From Prunella strophiata (taxonomy: Eukaryota; Chordata; Aves; Passeriformes; Prunellidae), in NCBI GenBank assembly GCA_036583965.1, contig JAZBQD010000034.1, positions 3,100,001-3,164,000 of the forward strand: a stretch of DNA of 64,000 nt, in the 5' to 3' direction. A model generated the notes under the pieces. It saw only the letters and a list, made by a program, of their open reading frames with translations, was not told the origin of the DNA and searched no databases. A program made the position numbers and the translations under genes. This document shows positions 1-64,000 of this stretch, one piece after another (position 1 is the stretch's first letter; each line of letters begins with the position of its first letter).

Positions 1-11
1 CCCGTACTCAC

Positions 12-84
12 ATATTCCTTCACGTTTTTCGTCTTCACGGCCTTGTAGGAGGAGTACGCGGGGTAGAGGGTGCCGAAGATCAGC
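12..84 (-). CDS. REEP2: REEP2 coding exon 2
   Basis: 73 bp: one base completing a Val codon, then 24 codons from LIFGTLYP to VKEY. Flanked by a tag acceptor and a gtgagt donor, so the exon is complete within the window. Confidence 0.93.
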
Positions 85-482
85 CTACGAGAAGAAAAGA
101 CCCCCCTCAGCGTCGCGCGAAGCGCCGCACCAGTCCCCGGCCGCAGTGGCGGGCACTCCCCCCGGGATGCCGGTGCCGGCGTGATGCCGGTCTCCGGGCG
201 GGGCTCAGCCGCCCTCATCGCGGCACCGCCCGTGGGCCGCAGCAGCCCGCGCGAACCCGCCCGTCTGCGGCCGCAGCCACCCGCGAGGGCGCCCGCCCCC
301 CAGCCGCCCCTTCCCGGGCGTGGGGTCTCGCGGGGCAGCACTGACTCCACCGCCAGAGCCCCGCTCTGGGCCGCGGCCCCCGAGGGATCACCGGGGAAAG
401 GCCCGGCGCAGTGGCCCGCACCTCCCCGCGTCCCGGCCGCACGCACTCACACCACGAGGCGGGAGATTATCCAGGAGACCAT
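12..482 (-). CDS. REEP2: REEP2 (receptor expression-enhancing protein 2), coding exons 1-2, partial gene
   Basis: REEP2 is an ER membrane protein of the DP1/Yop1/TB2 family. It shapes ER tubules and helps traffic some receptors. Exon 1 (482-451) encodes [11 protein letters not shown] up to a split codon and ends at a gtgagtg donor. Exon 2 (84-12) follows a pyrimidine-rich acceptor (tcttctcgtag) and encodes [20 protein letters not shown] then VKEY, before a gtgagtacg donor. The phase fits exactly: GT from exon 1 plus G from exon 2 makes Val. The start ATG sits in an ideal Kozak context (gccgccATGG). This is the strongly conserved first hydrophobic hairpin of REEP1-4. REEP2 is preferred over REEP1, REEP3 or REEP4 because KDM3B lies directly upstream on the same strand, as at human 5q31. 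The remaining exons are beyond the left edge. Confidence 0.93.
451..482 (-). CDS. REEP2: REEP2 coding exon 1
   Basis: The coding part is only 32 bases ([10 protein letters not shown] plus two bases of the next Val codon). It starts with a perfect Kozak ATG and ends at a gtgagtg donor. Its small size makes it invisible to plain ORF calling. Confidence 0.93.
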
Positions 483-782
483 GGCGGCACCGGGCGCGGC
501 TCAGGGCTAAGCAGCGGCGGGAGGCGGCTCTTAAAGGGCAGGTTTCTGCAGCAAGCGCAACTCCGCCCCGTGTGCTCGCATGGGAGGAGCCGACGCGGCG
601 GAGGGAGAGGCCGCAAGGCCCCGAGCATCCAGGCGCGCTGCGGAGCCCCGCGAGTCGCGCTGCCCGCCCCCCGCTTGGCGAAAGCCCCGCGTTCGCTCGC
701 ACCAGGCCGGGAGGTGCGGCAGGAACCCGGGAACAGAGCCACGCCAGCGGAACGGCAGCAGCGAGGTAGACAAGTGGCGTTG

Positions 783-3700
783 CTGGAACGATGGCAGAGA
801 AGTAACATGCGCAACGTGGGGAAAATTACAGGAGAGTGCTGAATTGAGATCACGGGCATTTAGGAGGACAGAGTAAGAGAGACCACAGAAGAAGCCATCT
901 TTCCTCCAGTTGCCTCCTCCAGGGAAATCAAGACAACAGCTATTAAATGCTGCAAACAGGGTAGTTAAGTGTAAAAGCATTTCGGAGTTCCACGGCTCCG
1001 AGTTTCACCCAAAACCAGATGCAAAACAAAACTCAACGAGCTGATACTGACGTTTAAGTTATCAAACCAGAAGAATAAAGGCTGTTACTTGTAGTTTCCA
1101 GGTAATTTCAGTGTTGCCAGATACTCTTTCTCGAAAGCTGACAGGTCAAGGATTCCTTTGTTAACTACACAAACAAGGCTGTATGTGTGGGAATATCCTT
1201 AGTGCAGGGTGGGAAATGTACATAAATGTGTATACTTAAGCATACTGGAGTACCTGGAAACTGTATTTTAACAGCTCACCAAGAAATACTGTTAAAAGAA
1301 TCTTCCTCCTCAATCAATGCCAGTATTCATTACTAGGTCCCTGGGAGCTTGTATGTATCTTACAGTCAAGGATTGATTAGGCCCTGTACACAGATCTCTG
1401 AATCACACTGAGATAATCATTACATAAGTTGGTTTTTAATGAAAAAAAATTTGCTAAAAATCTACCATGGTTCTTCAGCTAACAAAAAACCAAACCAAAC
1501 CAAAAAAACAACAAACAATCAAACCACAAAAAACCCACACCACTCAAAACCAAACCCAACTCCCTCCCCCAAAAAAAAAAAAAAAAAAAAAATCTCACAA
1601 AATACCCAAACAAACAAACAAAACAAAACATGAAGGAAGGCACTATGGCAAAGTCTCATTAGTTGCCAATAGTTGCTGAAGAGCTTTTATGAAAAGGAAT
1701 GAGACCAAGGAAAGAGTCCGAACAAAAACAAAGAGCTGTTTGGGAAGAATTTTGTCATGAATGCATGAAATTCAGTATAATGAGCAATGATGACAAATAC
1801 AAAACATTGACAATTTGCCACGACATGCAAGAGATGAAAACACAAATGTCTCTACAGACAGTGATAAGGAACATTTTGTCACAGTCTGCTTTTGGATGTG
1901 AATGGCCACAAAATGATTGCATAAGGGACTGCACAATTTACACCACTGATGGCATAACTGACCTACTAATAGGATAAAAGGAATCTGCTTTCACACGTCC
2001 ACATAACACGCAAAACCTTCAACAAAATGACATTTCTGATTGCATCAGTTTCCTATCACTGACCAACACAGCAACAGGTCTGTTACTTGAGTAATTTGTT
2101 CATGCTTGGGTGAGTGGAAGATGCAAACAGAAGAGGGAAAATGCAGAGATCTAGTGAGTAACACATATGACAGTGTGAGAGCACTAAATAACTGCAGCAC
2201 GGGTAAGTAACACCTAAATAAAATGTTCCTTAGTGTTTTAAACTATTTAATGTGCCAAGGGGCAGTATGAAAATCTACAGTGCATTAGACACAAATGGTG
2301 GTAAGAACAACAGAATCTCAACATCAGTAGAGATGGTGGTGTTGTAAATGTAGTGCCAACTCACTGTTGAGTAGCATGTTAAGCTTTAGAACAACTTCAG
2401 AAAAGGTATTGTAAGCCAGCAATTTACACTTAGCAATAAGTTGTTCAATTTTTTTCCACATCATAAATAAAAATTAAAGATTAATTAATTAACTTACCTT
2501 TCCACAAGAAGAAACTACTGGTAGTTTAAGGGCTATTTTTGCAACAAAATTCAGCTGCAGGTTAAGTGAAAATAAAAATATTTATTAGTAGTATTCTTTT
2601 TATTAAGTTATTAGTAATATTGTATAATGCTGTGTAATTAAGACCTACACAGGGAAGCAATTCATCACTTGTTTTCAAATTAAGGCTGTATAGGTTTTTT
2701 TGCAGATATGCTACTGCTGAAACAACTCACGATAAACTTGTGTTCTACAAATAGTCCAAATAGGTCACCAAAAATCTATCAATCTGCTATGGCTAAACAA
2801 TAAAACATGGAAATCAAACAAGCTGTTCCTCAAGTAGAACAGCTTAAGCAAAGTTACTTTAAGGAAAATGCCAGATCAGATTCAGAGAGCCTGCTCAAGC
2901 TGAGGTTCAGGCACAAGCTGCTATGCTGAAGAAGGAATAGCAATTCATTAGGGCTCAAGAATATAGGATTCCCTCTGGAAAAGTTTAGCAGACTAAATAT
3001 GAGTCTTAGGAATACAGGTGAAGTGGAAGAGCACAATGGGAAACCCTCTCTGAAGCACAAAAGTATAGATTGTAGTGGAAGAGTATCAAAAGAAGTGAGG
3101 AAAACAGAAAAAGTGCAAGCTGACAGCCAAAAATGGCACGGTAAGAGCTGGAAATTGTTCTGAGAACATTTCTTTAATAGTTTTGCTTTGTGACTGAAAG
3201 CTGTTCTCTTAGAAGATATCTTCCTAGAGGAGACAGCTAGAGGAGACAGCTGTATTTTGTTGTTGTCAAAGGGCTATCAGGAGTGAGGAAGAAGGAAATT
3301 ATACATACAGGGGAGCAATAGTTTTAAATAATATCCATGCCTCCTAACTTCTTTAATCTTATTTGGAATTGTAGGTAAATTCACATTACTGCTTAGCATC
3401 TAACTTGGCTGCTCCCATTCTGATTCCATATTCTCAGGTTTTACAAAAGGCCATCTAAGAATCTTTCACAGAAATGACACCTGGAACATAACTTTAGATG
3501 TATTAGGTACTTCTTTTTTTCCCTATATTTATGTTGCCTGGTACAGTTGCATCAGAGTAAAGATTTAGGTTTTATAAAATTAATCCTTGCATGCTACTAC
3601 ATTTTTATTCAGTATCAAGAAAAGGAAGTTGTTTGGTTGAAAAGAAATGAAATCTTCAGACTGAGGACATTATGGGGACATTACACCTTTACATGGCTGA

Positions 3701-4150
3701 GTACACACCAACTTTCAGTATTGTGAATGCAATCTAAATTCACTTGGGCAGGCCAACAGCCATATATTCCTGAATTCTTGCTTCATGTTGTCTGTAGTTA
3801 CACAGGACATTGGCTAAAAGACATCAGAGTTTAAAGCCCATATTCAAAAATGGTGCTGCCCACTGTCTCATGCGCCTCCATTTAGTAATGGCAAGAGAGC
3901 ATTAGGTAGAACAAGTGTGATGACTGCAGCAAACTGTATTAACTCATGTAACTTAAGTTTTTATTCTCGCTCTGCTAAAACCCCTATGATTTATTATGTC
4001 TGCTTTAATCTGCTTACATTCTGTGTAACATACAAGCTGCCCCTTAAAATCTTGATCTAGAAAATACTGTGATAAAAACTACTGATTATGTATCTTAAGT
4101 CAATTTTATAACCACTTTGGCTGGCTACTTGTGGTATAAGCTCTGTATGA
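783..4150. other. Intergenic DNA between REEP2 and KDM3B
   Basis: AT-rich sequence upstream of REEP2 and downstream of KDM3B. I saw no exon with flanking splice sites that I could assign to a protein family. It holds an A/C-rich low-complexity tract (about 1482-1632) with an A-run at 1571-1592, and a small tandem duplication of agaggagacagct near 3228-3252. Confidence 0.6.
1482..1632. repeat. A/C-rich low-complexity tract
   Basis: Degenerate CAAAC/CCAAA simple sequence containing a 22-base A-run at 1571-1592. The short open frames across it (Lys/Thr/Pro/Asn-rich) are artefacts. Confidence 0.85.
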
Positions 4151-4159
4151 TATATGTCA

Positions 4160-4218
4160 GAACAATTTGATGATCTTTCAGATCTCTTCCAATGTAGGCC
4201 ATTTTATGATTCTATGGT
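4160..4218 (+). mobile_element. CR1 LINE 3' end fragment
   Basis: Contains the typical avian CR1 3' terminus on the plus strand: gatgatctttcagatctctt, then ccaatgtaggccatttta and tgattctatgg. The 5' part is truncated, as usual for CR1. Confidence 0.8.
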
Positions 4219-5095
4219 ATTTCTTAATTTTAGTAATCCCTCTGATTTTGGCTGAATATTGCTTCAGGTTGATTGTACTCCATGATAAGTACAAAAAGAA
4301 ATTCAAGAGACAGAAGCAGTACTTGATAGACTCAAATTAAACAACGGTTTAGAATAAGACGCAAAACTCTTATTGTAGATCACTGCATTCAAAATTACTC
4401 ATGCTACTGTATTAGATATAGCCAAGTCTCTGCCTTTTTGATCTTTATCTAATTCTAAAGCTTATACAAACACATACACACACAAATGAGGTAAACATCT
4501 CAGCTATAATTAATCTGTATGCACAGAGTACAACAAATGTGCACAAGAAATTGTACACAACAGAATACAGTGAAGCTGAATGATTCAGGGGTCTGGAATA
4601 ACCCTTTTTATTTCCAGCAGCTAAATTAGCCCATATTCACAGGATAGCTGCAAGGGTATGAGGCAGAAAAAGCCTGTGACTGGACTTTGCACTTAATAAC
4701 CGAACTGAGAAGCTGCTAGAACACCACATGTCAGTGAACAGAACTGCTGCTGCCATCACAACCTCCAAGGTCAGAAACCACAGAACTTTTACCTGCCCAT
4801 CCATTTCTCCAGTGGAGAGGGCATCTCTGGAAGATAGAGATGGGAAGCTGCTAGGGAGATGGGAAGCACATCCAAGAGATGTTTTTTATGACAAGACAAA
4901 TCCTCTACCCAAACTACCTTGAAGAATCAAGAATTGGCAGGCAGCTTGGTGTGCTTCCAGCACATACTTGGGATGCCAAACTAAACCAAATGAGCCTTCA
5001 CAGCAGGTCAAAATTAGCAGGCAGTTTACACTACTGGGACAGAGGCTGAGACAACCTCAAGGCAGGAAGATCAGTGTACAGGTGTGAAAAAAACT
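4219..5095. other. Intergenic DNA downstream of the KDM3B 3' UTR
   Basis: No gene recognised. The longest open frame here (4728-4922, plus) lacks family similarity that I can recognise and has no splice context. Confidence 0.5.
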
Positions 5096-5099
5096 GCCC

Positions 5100-6382
5100 A
5101 GGCTGTTACAGTAAATGACTTTTATTTTTTAAAAAATGAAATAACCGTGAACATATTAACAGGCCGGCAAGTGGCACTACAGTACAGCTGGAGATAAGGT
5201 CAATACATTTCCCCATGTACCCAGACAATGAAATCCATTGCATCAATGCTGACATTAGTAAATTCTGAATACAGTTCTATCAAGCAGGAACATTTTACTT
5301 AAAATAGTTCTGGACAAAGTTGACACCAAAAGTTAACTTTTCCTTCACTTTGGAAAGGATATATGTTTTATAGACGTTTTCAGGTAGCACTGGTATTGGG
5401 TGAATATTGCCTGCAGTCACCAGTGCAGAGAGAGATGTACAACATCTCCTTGTGAGAACAGAGTTTATACTCCTTTTTACTTTTCATTCTGAGGAAGCAG
5501 GGTGGTGTAGAGAGAGGGGGGAAGATAGGTGAGGTAATATGGGCAAGGGAGGTGGGATGTCAATTTCTATTCAAATCTCCTTTGGCTGTTTTTGTGCTAT
5601 TTTGGACTGCTTTCTAAAAATCACTTCTTGATTTTATTGAAAGGAAGACTAAATGTAATACACCTTTCCTTGAAAATCCAGGAACAATTGTGGTACTTCA
5701 AAAATACTAAAAATATCTACTTTCATGAAATATTAACTGTTTCACTACAAACCTATTTTTCACTAAATACACAATTTTCTTATTTCTGGAATCTCCCTGG
5801 GGAAAAAAAAAAAAAAAAGTGGGTTCTCCCTTTAGTTCTGCAACTCTACAGTGTATAGAGAAACGGCTAGAAGAAGGGGAGTGCAGAGAATAGCTTTATC
5901 CTTTTCCTTGGCCTGTATCTCACACGGGGAGTTTGTTTGAATTTCTGCAGTTGGACTACTGTTGGTCACATTCTTTCAGCAGTTATCAACCAAGTCTGCA
6001 ATAGGACAACCTACCTCCAGCACATTCCAACTTTGTGGAGACTAACTAGGCATGAGGGGAAAAAAACATCCACACTCTTTATACCATTTTTGATCGCAAT
6101 ATGCAGGAATACCAAATGGTTTCCATGTTCTTTCAATTTGCAAAAGGCCACAGGAAAGGGATATGGCACCTTCTAGAATCTGGAATTCTGCATTTAAGAG
6201 TGCGACCTTCCATTAGACCTTCGGTGTTGAGGCAGCATAGAAAACAGTGGCTGAAGAGTGTAACACTGACCACACCAGCTCCCAGTGAGAAGCTTCTGCT
6301 CCTGCAGAGGCAGTCATGTGCAGTCCCTGTATATACCGTGAGCAAAAGGCCTACTTGACAGGGCATTTGGAATTAGCAATTC
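5100..6382 (-). other. KDM3B: Probable KDM3B 3' UTR
   Basis: Sequence between the KDM3B stop codon and the candidate AATAAA signal. It includes an A-run at 5803-5818. The extent is inferred from the position of the poly(A) signal only. Confidence 0.55.
5121..5126 (-). terminator. Candidate KDM3B polyadenylation signal
   Basis: TTTATT on the plus strand is AATAAA on the minus strand. It lies 1.26 kb beyond the KDM3B stop at 6383 and is the best polyadenylation signal I found downstream. Cleavage would fall near 5095-5110. Other signals could be used; there is no transcript evidence here. Confidence 0.5.
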
Positions 6383-52426
<46,044 letters not shown>

Positions 52427-52699
52427 CCCCGCCGGGCAGAGCCGCCGCCGTCGCCCGAGCGCTCCGGCCGCAGCCGCCGCCCGAGGCACCGACAGGCTCC
52501 TGCCCCGCGCTGGGCCCGAGCGCCGCCCGCCGCCGTCCCGGCGTGCACTGCGCGATCGACCCGGCCCCACAAGGCCCCGCGCGGGACGGGCGGGACCCGG
52601 GCGGTCTGAGGGGCCGTCGGGAGGGCCGGTCAGCGGGCGTGGGTCTTGCCCTAGGCAGAATCGCTCACGACCGCCAAGTTCAAAACCTGGAATTATCGC

Positions 52700-55600
52700 A
52701 GAAATGAAGTAGTTTTAACCTAAATTTTGAGGTAAACGCACAGAAGAACCAGTGCCCGCGTCTCAGGCTGGATCCCACAGACAGCATGAAGAACTGCTGC
52801 CGGCCCCAGAGGACCGGGGTGCTTCACTTTCCAGTGAGGCAAATTTTGGAAAGTGGGTGCATTTAGGAAGTAATTAAGATACAAAATCAGTAGGTGAATG
52901 AATTCAGCTGTCATGATTAGCTAATGCATCTGAACAATTATCATGTAGTACAGCATAATGTCCTAAACCTCCCCCTTTTCAACATGAACCACAAAATACT
53001 TAAGCATCCTATAGTTAGAAAAATGGTATGTGATTTTATATCTGTTTCTGCTTGTGCAGTAAAGGCACAGTAGCAGCGCTGGAAACTGGAATGAGGAGCA
53101 GATGCTATACTCTATACCAGCACAAGTATACTCTCGTGGAAGTAGGTTGTTCTTTTGCATGTATTGTTTCTTCACTCTGGCAGAGTCCCATTTGACAGTG
53201 AATTAGCAACAGCAAGGGCAGTTGCTTGCTTTCACTTCCATTTACTCAAATGATTGTGCCTGATTGTTTTAAGTGGATGACATTTCCTCTTTGTTACTTT
53301 CTAGTTAAAGGGATGCAGTGTACTGACTGGAACATAGGTTTGCCCAATGCCCAATACCAGTTGAACAACTACACAAAACTTCCAAGTATCAGTGGCATCA
53401 GTACTCAGTGCTCTCCTCCTGTGCTGTACAGCATCTCTGAGTTTTGATTTACTACACACCACTAAATATACTAACTCACCTCCCCTGTTTTTTTTAAGTA
53501 CAGTACCTACATGAAACATTACTGAATGTAGCAGAGCCGTTATGTCTTGCATCTAAGGGAGTGCCATGGTAAATCAAAGATCAGTACTACATTCTTTGAA
53601 GACCAGTCTTTGTCCTCGTGTCTTAGGTTTCTTTACCGAAACAGTAAGATCAGCTGTGCACCAGAAACAGTACCACCATGTGAAAGATTCCACATGCTCC
53701 AATGCCCCTTCCCATTCCACCAGTTCAGACTCCCATTGCCGTGATAAAGCAGACCAGCATTTCCCATCTCCCAAGCATGCTGCTGGATATTCCAATGGCA
53801 TACAGCACCAAGTGGGCCAACAGCGATAAAATTCACCAATACTAGGGGTTTCCTAAGTGTCATTAATAATTGACCCAGACAGCATAGGTCATAAAGCATA
53901 AATTAAATTCAATTTAAAAAATACCTAACAACTTTTCTATGCTAATTCTGTTGCACCAACCTCTATTACAAGTTAGAAAAATTAGTTTCATAAGCTGTGT
54001 GTTAATTTCAAATACTATTTTACTGTGAAAGGGTAAAGATGGCTACTGCTGTTAAACTATATACTTAAATGGCTGCAAAACAGATATCACAATTTCAGCT
54101 TGTGAGAAATCAGGTAAGGAACCACCACCCTACATCTAAAGGTGTTCCTTAGGCATTGAACATGGTTTCTTCTCCAGACTGCCACCTGCACAACCTTGAC
54201 TGATGGTCAATGCTACAGCATACAATTTGCCAGAGTGGCTGATCCAGGGACTGATTTTGTGGAATTAATATAATTTGAGATGCGGACACTTACCTGTACA
54301 GGTTTTCAACCCTCCCTTTCAATACTGTATCTAAGGCTACCCCTTCCATAGACAGCAGCCATGTTCTTTGGAGAACTTTATTAAAATATATCCAAGAAGT
54401 AATCAAACATTTTCTAATGAGCCAGGCGAGAACTGAAGTGAGGAAAACATCTGTACAGAGGACAGTGCTGTAAATTTTTGTTTACATGCTTTATTTCAAT
54501 GTTTCACAGTTTAATCATTGTCTACAAAAATATATTTCTGAAACTCTGAGTCCTCTATAAAAAAAGCTGGTCAGCAGCAGTGACCCTGACAAACAGAATG
54601 TACCTTGGGATAGTGTGAGCACCTCCTGTAAGCAGATTAGTGTGGCTAGGGAACTCCTGCCTCACCCTGGGAGACTTCTGTTCTTTGGGATTAAAGCTCT
54701 GCACTAGTTCTGAAGGAAGGCATTAAAAAAAAAAAAAAAAGTCACTCCACTTCTGTATACTGCTCTAAGCTAGGGAGGGGGAGCTGTAAGTTCAGTGTAT
54801 CACACAACAAAGAGTGCTAACAAAGCACTTGGCACTCAGGGAAAGAAGACCTCAAGATGCTTTAGTACCAGTAATTTTTTCTTTGAGCTATCTATTCAGA
54901 ACAGCCTTTGTCTGGTGATAATAGGTTCAGGCTGTCAGCAGAGGTGCAAACAGCACACAAGCAGAGTAATCCTCTAAATGCAAAAAGAGTCCTTCTTTGA
55001 GGACAAGATGAGGGTTCTGATCATTTTTACATCAACATTTTCTGCTGTGGCTTTAATCGAGGAAAACTACCATCATATCCAATAACAAGTGTACATTGTG
55101 TTGGATAGAACAGAGCCACTATCAATGCTGTCAGCTTCAACTCCTTGGTACCCATAACTGGAAATATTTTTTACATCAGCAATCATTTCATTTCTATGCT
55201 TACTAGTCACTAGTGTATCCACCAAAAATATGAACTGAGAAACTCATGTTTCCCCCAAATGAAATTTTTCTACTCTTCCTCTGCTCAGTGTCTATAGAGA
55301 TACTTGCAGTCATGAAAAAAAAATAAATTGCCTCTTCTAAAAAAATAAATCTATCTTGCATTGTGCTCTAGAAAAGACAAGGTCAATATATTCTGATCCT
55401 CAAAGCTTGTAACTAGAAGCCCCTTACCATAAAATAATCTCAGACCTGAACCCCTAAGCAGGGCAGGAATTTTCAGCAGCAAATAAAGAGTAGTTATTGA
55501 CAGACTGCTTCCCTAATGTGGTAATAGAAGATGAGCTCTCTGAAAACTTCCACACCTGCCTGTCAGAAGATCTTTTTGAGCCAGCAGCTTGTGAAATCTG

Positions 55601-56600
55601 AACTTCCTAAAGATCAGAGAATTCAGGAAAGTGCTGATGGTTATTTTAGGTACACCTGCAATCAACGGGCTTCTGAGCTCCAGACTTTTGTTCAGAAAAA
55701 GTTCTCCTGTAACTCATGCCTACCACCAATCTCAGTCTGATCCGCTAGACCTGAGCAGCCAAGGAGGTATATGAATTTGAAGTAGAATCAAAATCATCTG
55801 CAAAAACATAGAAGCCAAGAATCTTCACTGAGACAAATACCTTACCAAAAAAAAGACACTCAGTACTAGAAAACTAGTATTATCTCACTAATACTAAACA
55901 GCTAAAGTGTAAAATTTGTAAGAAAACACCTGAAGTTTACTTCCTGACTATCTTCCTTTCTTGAATTGCTGGGGGGAGTGGAGAAAGGAATGAATCACTG
56001 TATTAGTAGTAAGCCACTATAAAGAAGGCAGTATTAGAGAAAAAATTTAAACCAGAAAAATAATCTGAGAACTTAATTATTCTGGAAGCTTTCCTTACCT
56101 TCCTAAACTAAACAGCCTAAACAAAAGATTTTATCCATACTTCAAGTTGTTTTTCCAGTCTGTTCCCATCTGTTCAGCTTCCAGTCACAGACACGCAATA
56201 GAGAGAATAATCAAGGGAGGCAGGGAAACCCACACATAGGGTATGCCTCTCATATAGCACCTACTTTAATATATCCAAACAACATGAACAAATCAATCAG
56301 ATATTGTTACATCTTGTGTATGGAAAGGCTATAACTGAAGTGTAACAAGGAAATTAAAGGAAGATGTGGAATTAAAGAAAAATCTTCTCCTGTGGAACCT
56401 CTTTGCTGAAGGCTCCACACCCCTCAAAGAAGCAATTCATATTCAGTCATTTGTGAAATGGAGAAGACTTGACAGCAACAATCCTGCCTTGGCTTCAGGT
56501 GAAAAACTGCAAGTATTAATTCTCCTTTTAGTATCACAAAGCCGATTCATGTAAGACAAACTGCTGTCTTGTGTTGCCCTGCTGCCCCTGCCCTGCTATA
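52700..56600. other. Intergenic DNA between KDM3B promoter and CtBP gene
   Basis: No exon could be assigned to a family. Two minus-strand AATAAA signals (complement at 54378-54383 and 54490-54495) could be distal poly(A) sites for the CtBP gene but are 3.4 kb from its stop. An A-run lies at 54724-54740. Confidence 0.5.
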
Positions 56601-56604
56601 GAGA

Positions 56605-56860
56605 TGCAGTGTATCACAAAATCATTGAATATGCTGAGTTGGAAGGGACCCATCAGAATCATGGAGTCCAACATCTGGCCTTGCACAGGACACCCCAAGA
56701 ATCCCACCATGTACCCACAAGCATTGTCCAAACACTTCTTGAACTCAGATAGGCTTGGTGCTGTGCTAGCCTCCCTGGGAGTCTATTCCAGTGCTTAGCC
56801 ACCTTCTGGGTAATTTTTCCTGACTGTTAAAAGCTGCCTTCTCCACCAGCACAGACAAGT
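56605..56860 (-). mobile_element. CR1 LINE 3' fragment
   Basis: The plus strand reads as the reverse complement of a CR1 3' end: tcacaaaatcattgaatatg, then ctgagttggaagggacccat. It continues to ctattccagtgcttagccac. Between KDM3B and the CtBP gene. Confidence 0.85.
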
Positions 56861-56888
56861 GGGACGTTACTTCTAGCTGATGCAATTA

Positions 56889-57006
56889 TTCAAAAAAAAA
56901 ACCAAAACCAAAACCAAAACCAAAACAAAAAAAAAAAAAAAAAAAAAAAAAAAAACAAAAAAAAAAAAAAAAACAAAAAAAAAACAAAAAACAAACAAAC
57001 AAAAAA
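56889..57006. repeat. A-rich satellite-like tract with (AAAACC)n start
   Basis: Several AAAACC units followed by long A-runs broken by single Cs, about 118 bases in total. The minus-strand Phe-rich open frame is an artefact. Confidence 0.9.
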
Positions 57007-57250
57007 CTGTATCTTAAAGCTTAGAACTCTAGTGTGATGGATCCTTTGTGGATAAACACTGCCACAGACTACGAGGTACTTGTGTGTGAGGAACCAGCAA
57101 CTGCAGCTGCACATTATTGCTACTTGCTGTCTCTCAGTGCATGCTTTTCCTATTTCAGCAAATTCTTACCTTCTCCAAGTTATAGACTCCAGGGTGAACA
57201 ATTCTGAAGCCTCACAAACATAGTTACCACCAAAATACATTTGATGACAT

Positions 57251-57256
57251 TTTAAT
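57251..57256 (-). terminator. Candidate proximal poly(A) signal of the CtBP gene
   Basis: TTTAAT on the plus strand is ATTAAA on the minus strand, about 680 bases past the CtBP stop codon. Only a plausible candidate; distal AATAAA signals exist near 54.4 kb. Confidence 0.3.
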
Positions 57257-57932
57257 CTCTTCCAAACTATTTAAAAGGCTGGCTTTGACAGTGTTACTTT
57301 TAACTTCAGACCTAGAACTGCATAGAGAAAATTTTGTATGGTCAAGAATTAACAGTGCCTGCGCTATGCCTGTTCTCACAGGAAACATTAACTAAAACAA
57401 GCAAAGTAACACACAGAGCTTAGCCTGGCTGCCTTCTATCAAGGGCATAATGAAGACAATAGCCACAACTTCTCCAATTCACTAATATTTTTTCTAATAT
57501 TCTCCATGGCTACACTTAAAAGAGGTTCAGCCAAATTAAATTTAAGCTACAAGTCACAACTGAAAAGTGTGCACTTAAGTTTGGAACACCAAGGATCATC
57601 CCTGATCAGGTGGCTTCACTTCCATTTTCAAGCACACAAAGACAGTTCCCTGTCACAGACAACTGAAGCAGATACATGGCAGAACTGATTCATTAAGCCA
57701 AGGGGAGGCAAGGTCACTGCTGCCATGCCCCCGAGAAGGAGAAAGATTCATTACAAAATTATAACTAAAAGGTTACAAAATAAAGGCAAGAGCTAAAGTC
57801 TGTCAGCAATGAAACGCATTCTCCTGTCACACGTGAACAGGAAACAGTGTCTGTAGGGTGTTAAAGAAGGTCCTAGGAGGAGATGCCCTCCTACTTTTTT
57901 CTGCTGCCAAAGGAGAGGAGAGAAACACGCTG

Positions 57933-64000
<6,068 letters not shown>

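Larger units (their letters stand above)
1..780. promoter_or_regulatory. CpG island covering REEP2 promoter, 5' UTR and exons 1-2
   Basis: Very GC- and CpG-rich sequence over the first ~780 bases falls abruptly to AT-rich DNA after about 800. It surrounds the REEP2 start codon at 482. On the minus strand upstream of the ATG there is a GC box (GGGCGG, complement at about 565-571) and a TATA-like CCTTTAAGAG near 530-540. The transcription start was not determined. Open frames on both strands here are by-products of the low stop-codon density in GC-rich DNA. Confidence 0.8.

Noticed and set aside
70..980. Multiple overlapping long frames on both strands at the left edge
   Set aside because: All fall in the REEP2 CpG island; only the two short REEP2 exons have family identity and splice sites.
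1439..1679. Lys/Thr/Pro/Asn-rich frames
   Set aside because: Translated A/C-rich simple sequence.
56890..57114. Phe-rich 74-residue minus frame
   Set aside because: Translated poly(T)/A-rich tract.

Overview
The window reads as vertebrate, and almost certainly avian, nuclear DNA. It contains CR1 LINEs, including the typical avian CR1 3' end with its ATTCTATG tail, avian-type LTR segments, compact introns and CpG-island promoters. The gene order matches the human 5q31 (chicken chromosome 13) neighbourhood of KDM3B and REEP2. No bacterial genes, CRISPR arrays or rRNA/tRNA genes were seen. The species cannot be named from the sequence alone, and a turtle or crocodilian is a weaker alternative.

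Three protein-coding genes lie head to tail, all transcribed on the minus strand. (1) At the left edge is the 5' end of REEP2: coding exons 1 and 2 in a CpG island at about 1-780, with the rest of the gene beyond the left edge. (2) The complete KDM3B gene runs from its ATG at 52426 to its stop at 6383. I resolved 24 coding exons. Every junction has GT/AG splice sites and compatible phase, giving a 1744-residue histone H3K9 demethylase with an intact zinc finger, LXXLL motif and JmjC iron-binding triad. (3) At the right edge are the last six coding exons (57933-62082) of a C-terminal binding protein (CtBP) family corepressor, with its N-terminal exons beyond position 64000. It resembles CTBP1 in some places and CTBP2 in others and is identical to neither. 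I infer it is a third CtBP ohnolog beside KDM3B, a place where mammals have no CtBP gene.

The rest is intergenic and intronic sequence. The main transposon blocks are an LTR-like segment at about 15.4-16.5 kb, a long CR1 at about 17.6-19.9 kb and an LTR on the KDM3B coding strand at about 20.8-21.3 kb, all in KDM3B intron 16. A truncated CR1 lies at 25.3-25.9 kb. A near full-length CR1 at 28.7-32.5 kb in intron 12 is split by an inverted CR1. Small CR1 3' ends lie at 4.2, 7.9 and 56.6 kb. Several long A-runs and A/C-rich tracts occur. Intergenic DNA at 0.8-5.1 kb and 52.7-57.2 kb shows no recognisable gene.

Functionally the genes are a histone demethylase (KDM3B), a transcriptional corepressor (CtBP) and an ER-shaping protein (REEP2). 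They are neighbours by ancestry (2R paralogon), not an operon. No new biological system is evident. The third CtBP gene is the most interesting content.
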